DNA of 64,000 nt from Centrapalus pauciflorus (lineage: Eukaryota > Streptophyta > Magnoliopsida > Asterales > Asteraceae): NCBI GenBank assembly GCA_020465985.1, contig JAANYP010000748.1:541501-605500 (forward strand), in the 5' to 3' direction. Of the stretch, positions 36,638-45,996 are shown piece by piece. The number at the start of each line of letters is the position of its first letter. The first letter of the stretch is position 1. Made by a program: the position numbers and the translations under genes. Under the pieces are notes generated by a model. That model did not search any database and was not told where the DNA came from. It saw nothing but the letters and a program-made list of their open reading frames with translations.

Positions 36638-36826
36638 AAGGATCGATTCACACTTTTAATTATTAAAATCAAAGGTCGGTTCTTAATGGTTGGTTGTGAA
36701 AATTCGTTTAATATTGTATACCTTCAGATGAACATCATTCTGTTTTTACAATCAAGTCACAAAATATTTTATCTACATTTTGTGGAACCACTATAATCAA
36801 AATATTTCTGAGTTAGATTTTTTAAT
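36638..36826 (+). repeat. Third copy of the old-LTR repeat unit and LTR end
   Basis: Bases 36640-36766 match 33305-33440 with scattered changes, then continue with new sequence. TTTGGTATTAGAATG near 36829 looks like a decayed TTGGTATCAGAGC primer site, which would make this the 3' end of an old LTR. Confidence 0.45.
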
Positions 36827-37433
36827 CATTTGGTATTAGAATGTTGTATCTTTCTAACCCTTCTTGAGTCAAAAATTAGACTTGAAATTTTTGACTGAGT
36901 GTTTCAAATTCTTACATTTGAAAGTTAAAACTTTTGGATCCTTAGCGTCCGAAAGTTATACTATTCGAATCATTCTTAGTCAGACTTTCAGATCCAAAGT
37001 TTTTCAGACATAGAAAATTTCAACTTGAGTTCTTCATTGCATTCTAAAGTCATAACTCTCGGATCATTCTGATTCAAATTGTAACTTTCGGACCCTTCTT
37101 CAAGTTTTTTTTAAGTGTTGAATCAGCTCAAACTAATCACCAATCTGAAGATCCATTCAAGCAAACATCTGAATGTCTGGACCGAATGAGAAGAGTTCAG
37201 ACAAGGCACACCCCACATCCGACACTAAGGTAAGTCTTCTTCCTAAAGAAGTTTTAGCATAATTAGATTTACTAAGAAAAGAAGCTAAAAAGTTAGATGC
37301 ATTTCAAACTGCCCTTGGAAATGCTTAAAATGAAAAATCTGATTTGAAATCCAACATGTTAGTTTTACAAGCAGAAGTGTCTAAGGCTAGTAATGAGAAA
37401 AAGGATTTTTCGGTCAAAATATCTGAACTAGAA
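36827..37433 (+). pseudogene. gag: Old copia leader and gag fragment
   Basis: After a leader with repeated AACTTTCGGA/AACTCTCGGATC words, 37175-37433 reads as a coiled-coil gag-like segment (LLRKEAKKLDAFQTALGNA, DLKSNMLVLQAEVSKA, KKDFSVKISELEY) with stops at 37261 and 37327. It breaks at about 37433 where element E's LTR remnant begins. Resembles the heptad-rich part of copia gag; assignment is by pattern only. Confidence 0.4.
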
Positions 37434-37473
37434 TACAAAGGAAAGCCACAAGATCGAAATTAAATATCTAACA
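37434..37473 (-). repeat. Remnant of the 3' LTR of element E
   Basis: Minus strand starts TGTTAGATATTTAATTTCGA; the 5' LTR starts TGTTGGATATTTAATTTCGA. Only about 40 bases remain before unrelated gag-like sequence. Confidence 0.8.
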
Positions 37474-37487
37474 ATTTCCCCCTTTTC
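37474..37487 (-). other. Polypurine tract of element E
   Basis: Minus strand AAAAGGGGGAAAT directly before the LTR start. Confidence 0.85.
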
Positions 37488-37561
37488 GATCATTGTGGGT
37501 GAACTCTGGCATGATCTGTTGTTTCTCGGAGGCCAAGGACGACGTCGAACCGTCTAGTCAC

Positions 37562-40500
37562 TTACCTTAGATGTAGCCTCTCGTTCAGTATTTCTATGCC
37601 GCTGAGAATATCTTGAATCTCCTCAGGTTTGCATTTAAGTTCAGGATTTGTCTGAGCATCGTTTTCTTGTATTCTTTTGGTAAGTTCGGCTGTGACTAAT
37701 CTGATAGTTCCGTCGGAGTAACAAGGTAAATCCTCAAAGCGCATAAATCTTTTCAGTCCTATTTGATTCAAAAATATGATTCCCGGCTGCCCTCCCAATA
37801 AAACTTTGAATGCTGGGTAGTGGTCTAGTAGAAAGATGTCTTGCTCAGGATCTCTTAGACCTACTTTAACCAGCGCACTCTCAATCGCCATTTGAAAGTC
37901 TTTTAGGCACATTACGATGGAGCGGCGATTCAAGCTTCTGGTAAGGGGCGGCAACTGCTGTCATGCGAGTTAGACGTTTTTTGATCTTTTTTTTTTCAAT
38001 CTATCATGTAGATATTTAACGTCGTCCACGTTCATGAAGTCTAGGTCTTTTTCATGCAGTTCCTAAACGAATCCATCTTCTCTGAGCACTTCAAATGAGG
38101 GAGTGAATACTCGTGCTCTTTTGTACATATGAATGTTGACAAGCTTCACGATTTTTGATTTTGACCAATATTTGTCCTTTGTCCTTTTCTCCCTGAGCAT
38201 CATTTGATTGTACTCATCCTGCTCAGCTTTTGATACATTAGTTAGCTCCATTAGTAAGCGTCTGCTGAAAGACCCAGGCCTCTTCCTGAACACCATTTTA
38301 AATCTTTCTTCCAAAAAGGGATTCTGAAACTGCTCTGCCGGGAACTTCTTCAAAAAAATCTTTTAGGCCTTGAACAGGGGGTTCTTCTATTTCAGCCAGA
38401 GGGGCTTCAAGTAGTTAAAAATTTTCCCCCTTCGTTCTTGCCTTAGCTCTTCTTTCAATTCTTCTGGTAAAGCATGTACCCCACCTTTCGAATATTAGCT
38501 AGCCCAATATAAATCACTTTCATAATGGAAGCCAGGTTCTTCAGGCCTAGCATCAAAAGAATCCACAATTCTAGTGCCTAAAGACTCTGGTTCTTGGGCT
38601 TGAGGTTGGGGTATAGATTGGACTTTGGGAGGACTTTGGATCAATGGGGTTTCTTCCAGAGTAGGGGAGGAAGCTTGGATAGAAGATAGTATTTCTTGTT
38701 GTGGCACATGGGGTGGGGAATTTAAAAATTCAAAGGATGAAGAGGATTTTTGTGTCGACTCGGGTTCAGGCTTTGGAGTAAGCAGAGGATGGTCTTCGTC
38801 AATATCAGAGTCTATATCAGACACTAATATGATTTCGACCTTTTTAAAGATAGGTTCGTAATCCACCATAACCTACATAGGATCTAAAGGAGTCGGGCCT
38901 TCAACCATAGGCTCGTCTTCTAACATTTCTTGAGCCCCATAACTCTGTTCCCCAGACCCTTGTATATCTGCTCCCCCTAAAATCATCATCAGGTCCTGAG
39001 ACTGAACTCTTTGTCGCTTCTCCCCCTTATGGCAATCAGGGTCGTCCTGATCGTCATGTTTCCTTTAGTGAGAGTCATCTCGAGGACGGCACTGTAGCTC
39101 TATAGATGCAGACTCAAGACGGTCCATTCTAGAGTTTATCTGTTCTTGTACTTGAAGGATTAGACGTGTGAGCGCATCCATCTTGGCTGATAATTCTGAA
39201 ATTTGAGCTTGGACTGATCGGGTACCTGGTGGTGGCGGATCCTCAGATGCAACACCCTTACCCCTTAATGAATGATAACAGGGCGGTATGTCACTCCTCG
39301 GCAGCCTCCTTTTGGTTGTCCAGGTCAGCCCGAGTGACAACACCAGCAGCACGAAGAGTTGCTGTAACATCTTGAGATTGATCCACGGAGAGCTGCTGTT
39401 AACATCTTGAGATTGATCCACGGATAGCCTGATGTTGACGGAATTTGTGTGGCAACATCAGGTCTTCCTTCCGTCACCTCTGGCTCCAATACGGGATGCT
39501 CAGATCTGGAAGTTTCTGGAGCCGCCACGAAGGCAGCTCATTTGGGGGTGGACACCACGGAGGCGTCGTGCTGTGTGTGTGGGGGTGGGGAGTAAGCTGT
39601 GGTCGAGCGAAGGATGGTCACTGGGGGCGACGTGTGACTTGTTTCAAAATCACGACTCTCCGAATGAGAGGGTGGCAGAGTATGTGTCATATCCTCGTGG
39701 AATGAAGTGATATCCCTTTGAGGGGATACCAAGTGGATGGTGGGGGTTGTTTCGACCATTGGACGAATGGTCTTCTTAATGGTTGTCCGGATTTGGGGGC
39801 TAAGATCTCCCTCAGAAGTGACTTCTTGACCTCTTAGTTGGACAGAGACGGTCCGTTCTGAATTGGCCGCCTCTGCCTCCTCACCTTCATCTCCCTCCCT
39901 CGCCTCAGACAACTCCCTCTCACCCAAACCCAGAATATGTTGTACAGCCACCTCTGCTCCCTCAGACTCACTCACTCTCGCCTCACCTTCGGGTTGTTTA
40001 GGCTCAGTCAGTTCTGACTGAGCCTCATCCGGATAGAAAGCCCGTATATATTCCCTTACCCGTTCGCTTTGAATAACTTGATGTAACAATGACAGTGGAA
40101 TCGTCATTACCGGTACACTGGGATTGCCATTTGGAATGTTTAATCGTTGAAGTGCGCCTGTGATACGCTCATGAATGTCATCATCCTTGTCTATGGCGTA
40201 CTGGATAATCAGTTGCAGAAACCGTTGAAAAGGTATGTACTTACGCTCGCGCTTGGTTCTTTTCTCAAGAATAGCTCTTTTCAATTCCTCAAAAATGAAT
40301 GTCGCGTATTCATAATGTCGGTCAAAAGCGAATGCGGCAAACATTGAAAGAACCTGGATTGAAGCAGAGTCATGTCCTGAGTGTTTCCCAGTGGAACATT
40401 TGTTAATGATGTCGCATAGGACTATCCAGTGTGCTTGAAGGTTCTTTGTTATGAATTCAAATGGCTTTGAGAGAGGGCCATCATATCCGAGTGATTTTAT

Positions 40501-40924
40501 CTCATCAAGGGTTTCTAGGGGGGAAAGGATTGGTGCAAAGGCATATCTAGAGAGAAAAGATTTCAGCAGGGAGACTGAGAATGTGGCCGATGGCTGCTTG
40601 GGTGATTTTGACTGTAACGCAGTCTATGGTAGATGTGAAGTGGGGTTCGGCATCAGACACGAAAGTGAGATGATTCCAGAATTGTTGGAGGTATATGGAA
40701 GGTACGGATATGGCGGTGGTGAGGGAGTAGAAGAGTGGGTGGCCTTTGAGGATATCAAAGGAGATATCCTCGGCTTCACGGCGGACGGTGGAAATGTCAT
40801 GTTGCCAATTGTGGGGGGCAAACTCGACAAATTGGGATTGGGTTAGGATGGACTTCTCAGGTTGTTGGGCATTATTATTCGGGACGGGTGAATGAGGAAC
40901 GGTAAGAATGATTTCGGGGTCCAT
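37562..40924 (-). pseudogene. Additional ORF of element E, broken
   Basis: ATG 40924 follows an acceptor-like ATGTTTACAG by five bases; an upstream in-frame ATG at 40939 would lie inside the predicted intron. The N-terminal domain reads ILKGHPLFYSLTTAISVPSI, YLQQFWNHL and TQAAIGHILSLP, as in element C. The frame changes between 40547 and 40344. A basic segment (KRTKRERKYIPFQRFLQL) is followed by an acidic Glu/Ser stretch, a Pro-rich region, a 36-bp tandem duplication (39352-39424) and a C-terminal domain (MVFRKRPGSFSRRLLMELTN; VFTPSFEVLREDG; GLRDPEQDIFLLDHYPAF). Stops separate the blocks near 39063, 38493, 38392 and 38061. No signal peptide or membrane segment is visible. Function unknown; inactive. 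Confidence 0.75.
39352..39424 (-). repeat. 36-bp tandem duplication inside E's additional ORF
   Basis: AACATCTTGAGATTGATCCA occurs twice, 36 bases apart, in the plus-strand reading. The unit is a multiple of three, so the frame is kept. Confidence 0.8.
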
Positions 40925-40929
40925 GAGTC

Positions 40930-41768
40930 CTGTAAACATGCAACAGTTTTAGAATAGCAGAATTAACAGAATAAAACATTGATACTAAGTCTGGGACAAG
41001 TTTGAAATAGAAGCTGTCTATTCTGTTTAAAGCATCGGGTCTTTATCAGTAGAATGTGAATTCTACTGAATAAGTCCGAAGTCAATTGTTAAGAGACCAA
41101 TGTTAGAATAGACATTTTCACTCAAATATTGATCCTAACTCTAATCAATGGTGCAAAGGACTTGAAATATTTTTGGGTTTTTTGATTTTTGATAAAAATG
41201 CAAAAATGGAAAATTTTAAAAAAAATACGAAGTGTTGAATTTCGGATGAGCCGAAATTCGAATGAACAGTGATCCGAATTCAGTTCAATCCGAAATCCGG
41301 ATGAAAAATGCATGAAAAATATAAGGATGGGGACCGAATTCGGATGCACAGTGGTGAAAAATGAAAATACATAGAAAAATAATTGAAATTTTGAACAATG
41401 CTGATTAGGAACGAATTCAGATGCACAGTGGTCCGAATTCGGATGGACCAATTAAAATATATGAAAATTTTCTAAGTGAAGACATCCGAAGTTCGGATGG
41501 TCCGAAGTTTGGACTTAGAATATTTTCCAGCATTTATGGTTCATGCACATGCAACGTGAACAGTTAACAACATTCATAAAAATGCATGAAAATGCAGATC
41601 CTAGTCTAAAAACATGCAATGAATAATTTATCTAACTACTCTAAGTTAAAAAACACTGATTAAAGGACCTAAAATGTCTAAACACCGAATGGTTAAACCT
41701 AACAAATTCGAAAATTAAAAAACATTATATAAGATGTTTTAGACTGAAATAAAACAAAAAGAAGTTAC
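40930..41768 (-). other. Predicted leader intron before the additional ORF of element E
   Basis: Donor CACTCTCAG|GTAACTTC at 41769/41768 and acceptor TTGCATGTTTACAG ending at 40930, on the minus strand; 839 bases. Located between the TATA-like/CT-rich segment and the ORF, as in B, C and F. Confidence 0.5.
41210..41520 (-). repeat. CCGAA/TTCGG motif array inside E's predicted leader intron
   Basis: Many TTCGGATG, CATCCGAA and CCGAATTC units, for example GATCCGAATTC, CCGAAATCCGGATG and GTTCGGATGGTCCGAAG. The same motif makes up the 34-bp repeat in E's 5' leader. Confidence 0.75.
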
Positions 41769-41874
41769 CTGAGAGTGCAGAAGGTCAAAAATGCAAGAAA
41801 AACTAGTAAAAATGGTTGCTTGTTGAGCTTGAACGGATGTTAATGGAGGAACGGCGGTGGTAGTTCGACGGTTT

Positions 41875-41892
41875 GAGAGAGAGAGAGAGAGA
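41875..41892 (-). repeat. (CT)n pyrimidine patch in the candidate 5' UTR of E's additional ORF
   Basis: Minus-strand CTCTCTCTCTCTCTCTCT about 55 bases downstream of the TATA-like box. Plant transcripts often start just before such patches. Confidence 0.6.
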
Positions 41893-41947
41893 AGCAAGAA
41901 GAAGATGGAAAACTTAGAGTAGAAGGAAGTTTGACCTTTGACCCGCC

Positions 41948-41958
41948 TATTTAAATCA
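41948..41958 (-). promoter_or_regulatory. TATA-like box upstream of E's additional ORF
   Basis: Minus strand GATTTAAATAGGCGGG, preceded by GC-rich GACCCGCCCCGCCC. Weaker than the boxes of A, B and F. Confidence 0.4.
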
Positions 41959-42703
41959 TGGGCGGGGCGGGTCAGTTGCTGGAGGGATCCGCACGTTTCA
42001 CCAAGACTTGGGCCAACCAGATTGAAAATTTAAAAACAAAGTGGGCCTTAAAGAAACACACAATAGTTTAACAAAATTAAAAAAATGAGCCCAAACAAAA
42101 AATCTTTTTGTATTTATCTGATTTTTCTTTGAAAAAACAAAATTAATACAGAAAATAATAACTAAATTGACCAAAAAATGAGTAATATAAAATATTTTTG
42201 GGATTTTCTTTATAAATTAAGTTAAGACAAAAGTTAAATAGAAAATAATTTTTTTTTACCTTTTGATATACTTAGAAAAAACAATTAAAATCTTTTTGAG
42301 GTTTTCTGTCATATTATATTAAACCTAAAATTTAAAAATTAAACAACCTAAAATTTAAAATTATACAGAAGTTAAAAACGAAAAATACATAAACTAACAT
42401 CCTAAATATACTACCCCTCAATGAAACACATATCCTTTTTCTTTTTCATTTTAAACTCTTGAATCTTTTAAGACCTTTAAGATACAGACATACCTAGATT
42501 AATTTGCGTCCCACTCAATGATCAACAATTCATATAGCAATTTGTCAGGATCATTAATTATTAAAAATGTACATAGATAAGAAAATATTGAAGTTTTAAT
42601 TTTGTGACACAACCCTTAAATTTATATAACAGATATTTTCTAAAATAAAGGAATTTCAAACACGTATGTTTGAAATAGAATTATTTTAGAAAATGTCTGA
42701 TAT
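41959..42703 (-). other. Element E spacer 3' of pol
   Basis: No gene. AT-rich untranslated sequence between the pol stop and the candidate internal promoter. Confidence 0.55.
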
Positions 42704-44119
42704 TTAACTAGAAAGTGGATTCAGCATGCCAATATGTGATACTAAAAACTGAAAACGCGGTTTGTCTAAAGCTTTAGTAAACATATCAGCATGTTGATAT
42801 TCCGTGCCAACAAAATATAATTCAATTGTTCCCTTTTCTACGTGATCTTTAATAAAATTATACCTGATATCTATATGTTTTGTTCGAGTGTGCTGCACAG
42901 GATTGCACGAAATAGCAATCACACTTCGAGAATCGCAGTATATTGGGATGTTGGTGAGCGAGAACCCATAATCACGTAATTGTGTTCTCATCCACAGCAC
43001 TTGAGAGCAACGGCATGCAGCTGCTACATACTCAGCTTCAGCTGTGGATGTTGAAACACAATTCTGCTTTTTGGAGGACCAACTCACCGGTCTGTCTCCC
43101 AAGAACTGTATTCCGCCTGATGTGCTCTTTATATCAACTCTACAACCTACAAAATCAGGATATTAAAAGGCAGTAAGATCAAAATTGGTTCCCTTTGGAT
43201 ACCAGAGACCAAGATCGGGTGTACCCTTAAGATAACAAAAAATGCGTTTTACCGCAGTTAGATGTGATTATTTTGGGTCGGCCTGAAAACGAGCACAAAG
43301 ACATGTTGAAAACATTATATCTGGTCTACTGGCTGTAAGATACAGTAAGGATCCAATCATCCCTCTGTAAGTTGTATTATCGACACTTTTTTCGGAAGGA
43401 TCAGTGTCTAACTTACTGTTGGAAGCCATGGGAGTTGCGATACTCGTGCAAGAGTCTAACTTATACTTCTTGAGAATGTCAAGAGTATATTTTGACTGGT
43501 TCATAAAAATCCCATTTTTCAAGTTGTTTTACTTGTAATCCAAGGAAAAACTTCATATTCCCCATCATACTCATCTCGAACCTAGACTCCATTAGGGATG
43601 AAAAATTCTTACAGAAATTACTGTCAGATATCCAAATATAATATCGTCGACATATATTTGGACTAGCATTATGTGCGAGCCTTACCTTTTTGTGAACAAT
43701 GTTGTGTCCACCACACCTTTACTGAAACCAGTAGAGATAAGAAAATTAGAGAGACTGTCATACCATGCGCGAGGTGCTTGTTTCAAACCCTAGAGGGCTT
43801 TGTCTAGCACATAAACATGGTCGGGTTTATGTGCATCAACAAATCCTTGTGGTTGTTCAAGGTACACCTCTTCGTTAAGTTCACCGTTAAGAAATGCTAT
43901 CTTGACGTCCATCTAGTACACTTTGAAGTCTTTCTGTGCCGCGTATGCCAAGAAGATTCTGATCGCTTCTATCCGTGCAACTAGAGTGAAGGTCTTGTCA
44001 TAATCTATCCCTTCTTGTTGTCGGTAGCCTTTGGCGACAAGTCTAGCATTGTTTCTTACCACAATACCGTTTTCGTCTCGTTTGTTCTTATAGGTCCACT
44101 TTGTTTCGATAATTGTTCG
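42704..44119 (-). pseudogene. pol: Element E pol, 3' part: reverse transcriptase and RNase H
   Basis: Continues from the segment at 55239, across the F insertion. It opens TIIETKWTYKNKRDENGIVV and carries the RT blocks GLKQAPRAWYDSL and YVDDIIFG (about 43640). RNase H has SWSSKKQNCVSTSTAEAEYVAA and HIDIRYNFIKDHVEKGTIELYFVG, ending GMLNPLSS with TAA at 42704. Stops at the Tyr-Gln and Leu-Tyr positions near 43910 and 43795, a frameshift after VDDIIFG, and another near 43120-43270 break the frame. The five bases GTTCG at 44115-44119 are the target duplication made by F. Confidence 0.9.
44115..44119. repeat. Target site duplication, left copy (element F)
   Basis: GTTCG before TGTTGG at 44120; repeated at 55239-55243. 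Confidence 0.95.
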
Positions 44120-44777
44120 TGTTGGTACACCCTGTGTGACGATAGCAGTCTAAGTGTTCTAGCATTTTGGTTCAAGTAATATCACAAAGTATTGGGTTTT
44201 AACAAGTGTTTGATATATATGTTTATATATGTTTGATAGTTATTGATTGTATGTTTGAACTTGATGTAATCTATTACAAGAAGTTGAATCATAAAGATCA
44301 AAGATAAATCAAACATAAGTTAAAAACATAAGTTTCAAATATAGGTTTAAACATGTGAAAGTCGAATTTAGAGTAAATTCGAATTCACAAGTGAACCATA
44401 TTCGAATCTATAGCAGATTCCTATAAGGCAGATTCGAGAGTGTCAATGGGACAAACTCGAATGGGCCTTGGGCCAGATTCGAGTTTGGCCCATGACAAAC
44501 TCGAATGAGGCTCTATAATTAAGGATTAACTCGAATTATTAAGGGACTTTTTGCAGAATTCGTAAGGGATTAAGCAAGGAGGCGATCTCGAGTTTATCAG
44601 CTAATTGAATGTAGTTTCGGAGAGAATCATCTGGTAGGTGCGTTCGTGTTCGTCCGTACAGCTTGTTGATAGTCTCCGTGTTCCGAGTGAGAGTTGTATC
44701 CGTCAACCCGTTAACGAGGATTCCGCACTCGTTGACGGTCTCGCGTCTAGATAGATCCGTAGTGTGTAGACCTTACA
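44120..44777 (+). repeat. 5' LTR of element F
   Basis: TGTTGGTACACC ... TAGACCTTACA. Hairpin AACGAG...CTCGTT at 44713-44733. Motif variants ATTCGAATC, ACTCGAAT and GATTCGAG. It lacks the 9-base GAATGTATC-type segment present in the 3' LTR. Confidence 0.97.
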
Positions 44778-44792
44778 AGTGGTATCAGAGCC
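44778..44792 (+). other. Primer binding site of element F
   Basis: AGTGGTATCAGAGCC directly after the LTR; initiator tRNA-Met type. Confidence 0.95.
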
Positions 44793-45217
44793 AACGGGGT
44801 GTTCTTAGTGTTCTTCGTGTTCATAAAGATACATCCTAGGTTTCTTGACGCTTTTGGACGGTTAATCTCTCAAGTTTTCGTATTTTTCGTGTTGTTCGAG
44901 CTTATCAAATTGGGATACGGGAAATACTTTGGTGTTTTTCACGTTTTTGATAGAAATCAATATTTTTCTTTGTAAAAATATTGATTTAATCTGAAAAACG
45001 TTAAAAAATCCAAGTATTAGCCGTTTTTCGAGTTTGCGGTGCTCGAATCTGTGAGGAGTGATTAGGGTTTTTCTTAGTCTCGAGTCTAACCAAAATCTGC
45101 TCCTTTCGAGTTTGATTAAGAGAGAATTCGAGTTTAATTGATTCGACTTTGCTTCGAATTTGGACTATAGTCGAACAGGGATTCGAATTTGCTGGGTATT
45201 CGAGTTTGTCTTGACCT
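44793..45217 (+). repeat. Element F leader with TTCGAGTTTG motif array, fused to gag by a deletion
   Basis: Untranslated leader; from 45025 it carries TTCGAGTTTG, CTCGAATC, ATTCGAATTT. At about 45217 it joins mid-gag sequence, so the gag ATG and N-terminal half seen in element D are absent. Confidence 0.75.
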
Positions 45218-45975
45218 TCAAGATTAAGAAAGTCAAATTTGTGTCTTCCTCTAGTGAAACACCTGCAGGAAAACATACAATTGATTTTAATGATCAGGAT
45301 GATGAACCAGTCACAATAGATGTTCAAAAAGAACCGGACACTAGTGACACACTTAAGTCAAAGGGCTAACACAAGAAGCCAATTGACAAGATGTCATGCT
45401 TTAAATGTCACGAGAGGGGGCATGTCGCTACTAACTGTTCGCATAGGAAAGTTGACATTACACCTAAGACAGGGAAGCAAGAACAACCTAAACCTTCAAC
45501 AAGTGTGGCGAGCACTAGTAGTTCTCAGAGTACCGAGAAAACAGTGCAGGCTACACCAAAACAGGTTTTGAAACAAATACCGGTAAAAGGTAGACCAAAT
45601 GAAGTGGTTAGGACTAATTCACCGAATAGAGTCCCTAATCAATCTAGGTCAGGACCTCAACAAGTCTATAGGAGCACAACACCTAGCAGAGCATACACTC
45701 CAGTTAGGTCACATACTCCTGTTAGACATTACACACCGGTTAGAGCTCAGGGATCTCAATCTGAAATGCAATATAATCGGAGTTATTCAAGAGCTCCACA
45801 ACAAATGCCTACTCAAAGGCAAAGAGTGAATTTACATCACTCGGCACCCTAACAAACTCCTGTTCAACGACTCAAGTCACCTGAAAGGCGAGATGGGTAT
45901 TTGAAAGAGTTTAAATATGTGGACGAGAATGGTATAACCAAGTCAGTTATGGCTTGGGTTCCCCGTGATAACTAA
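45218..45975 (+). pseudogene. gag: Element F gag C-terminal fragment with zinc knuckle
   Basis: Only the 3' part of gag is present. It opens with FKIKKVKFVSSSSE, which corresponds to TIKKVKFVQSSSD in B. A full CCHC zinc knuckle, CFKCHERGHVATNC, for RNA binding lies at about 45394-45435. A basic Arg/Gln/Ser tail (PVRSHTPVRHYTPVR) follows, and the reading ends AWVPRDN with TAA at 45973-45975. In-frame stops at 45367 and 45850 replace residues that B has intact. The terminal TAA is shared with B and is followed in the same frame by protease sequence, so it is a family feature. Confidence 0.85.
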
Positions 45976-45996
45976 CCTATTTTCTTCTATGTGCAG
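45966..45996 (+). promoter_or_regulatory. Gag-pol junction of element F: stop codon within a 3' splice-site-like signal
   Basis: GATAACTAACC, then TATTTTCTTCTATGTGCAG|GAG. The TAA stop is part of an AACTAAC branch-site consensus, with a pyrimidine tract and AG right after it. The same in element B. A donor in gag more than about 70 bases upstream would be needed; I could not choose one. Confidence 0.45.
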
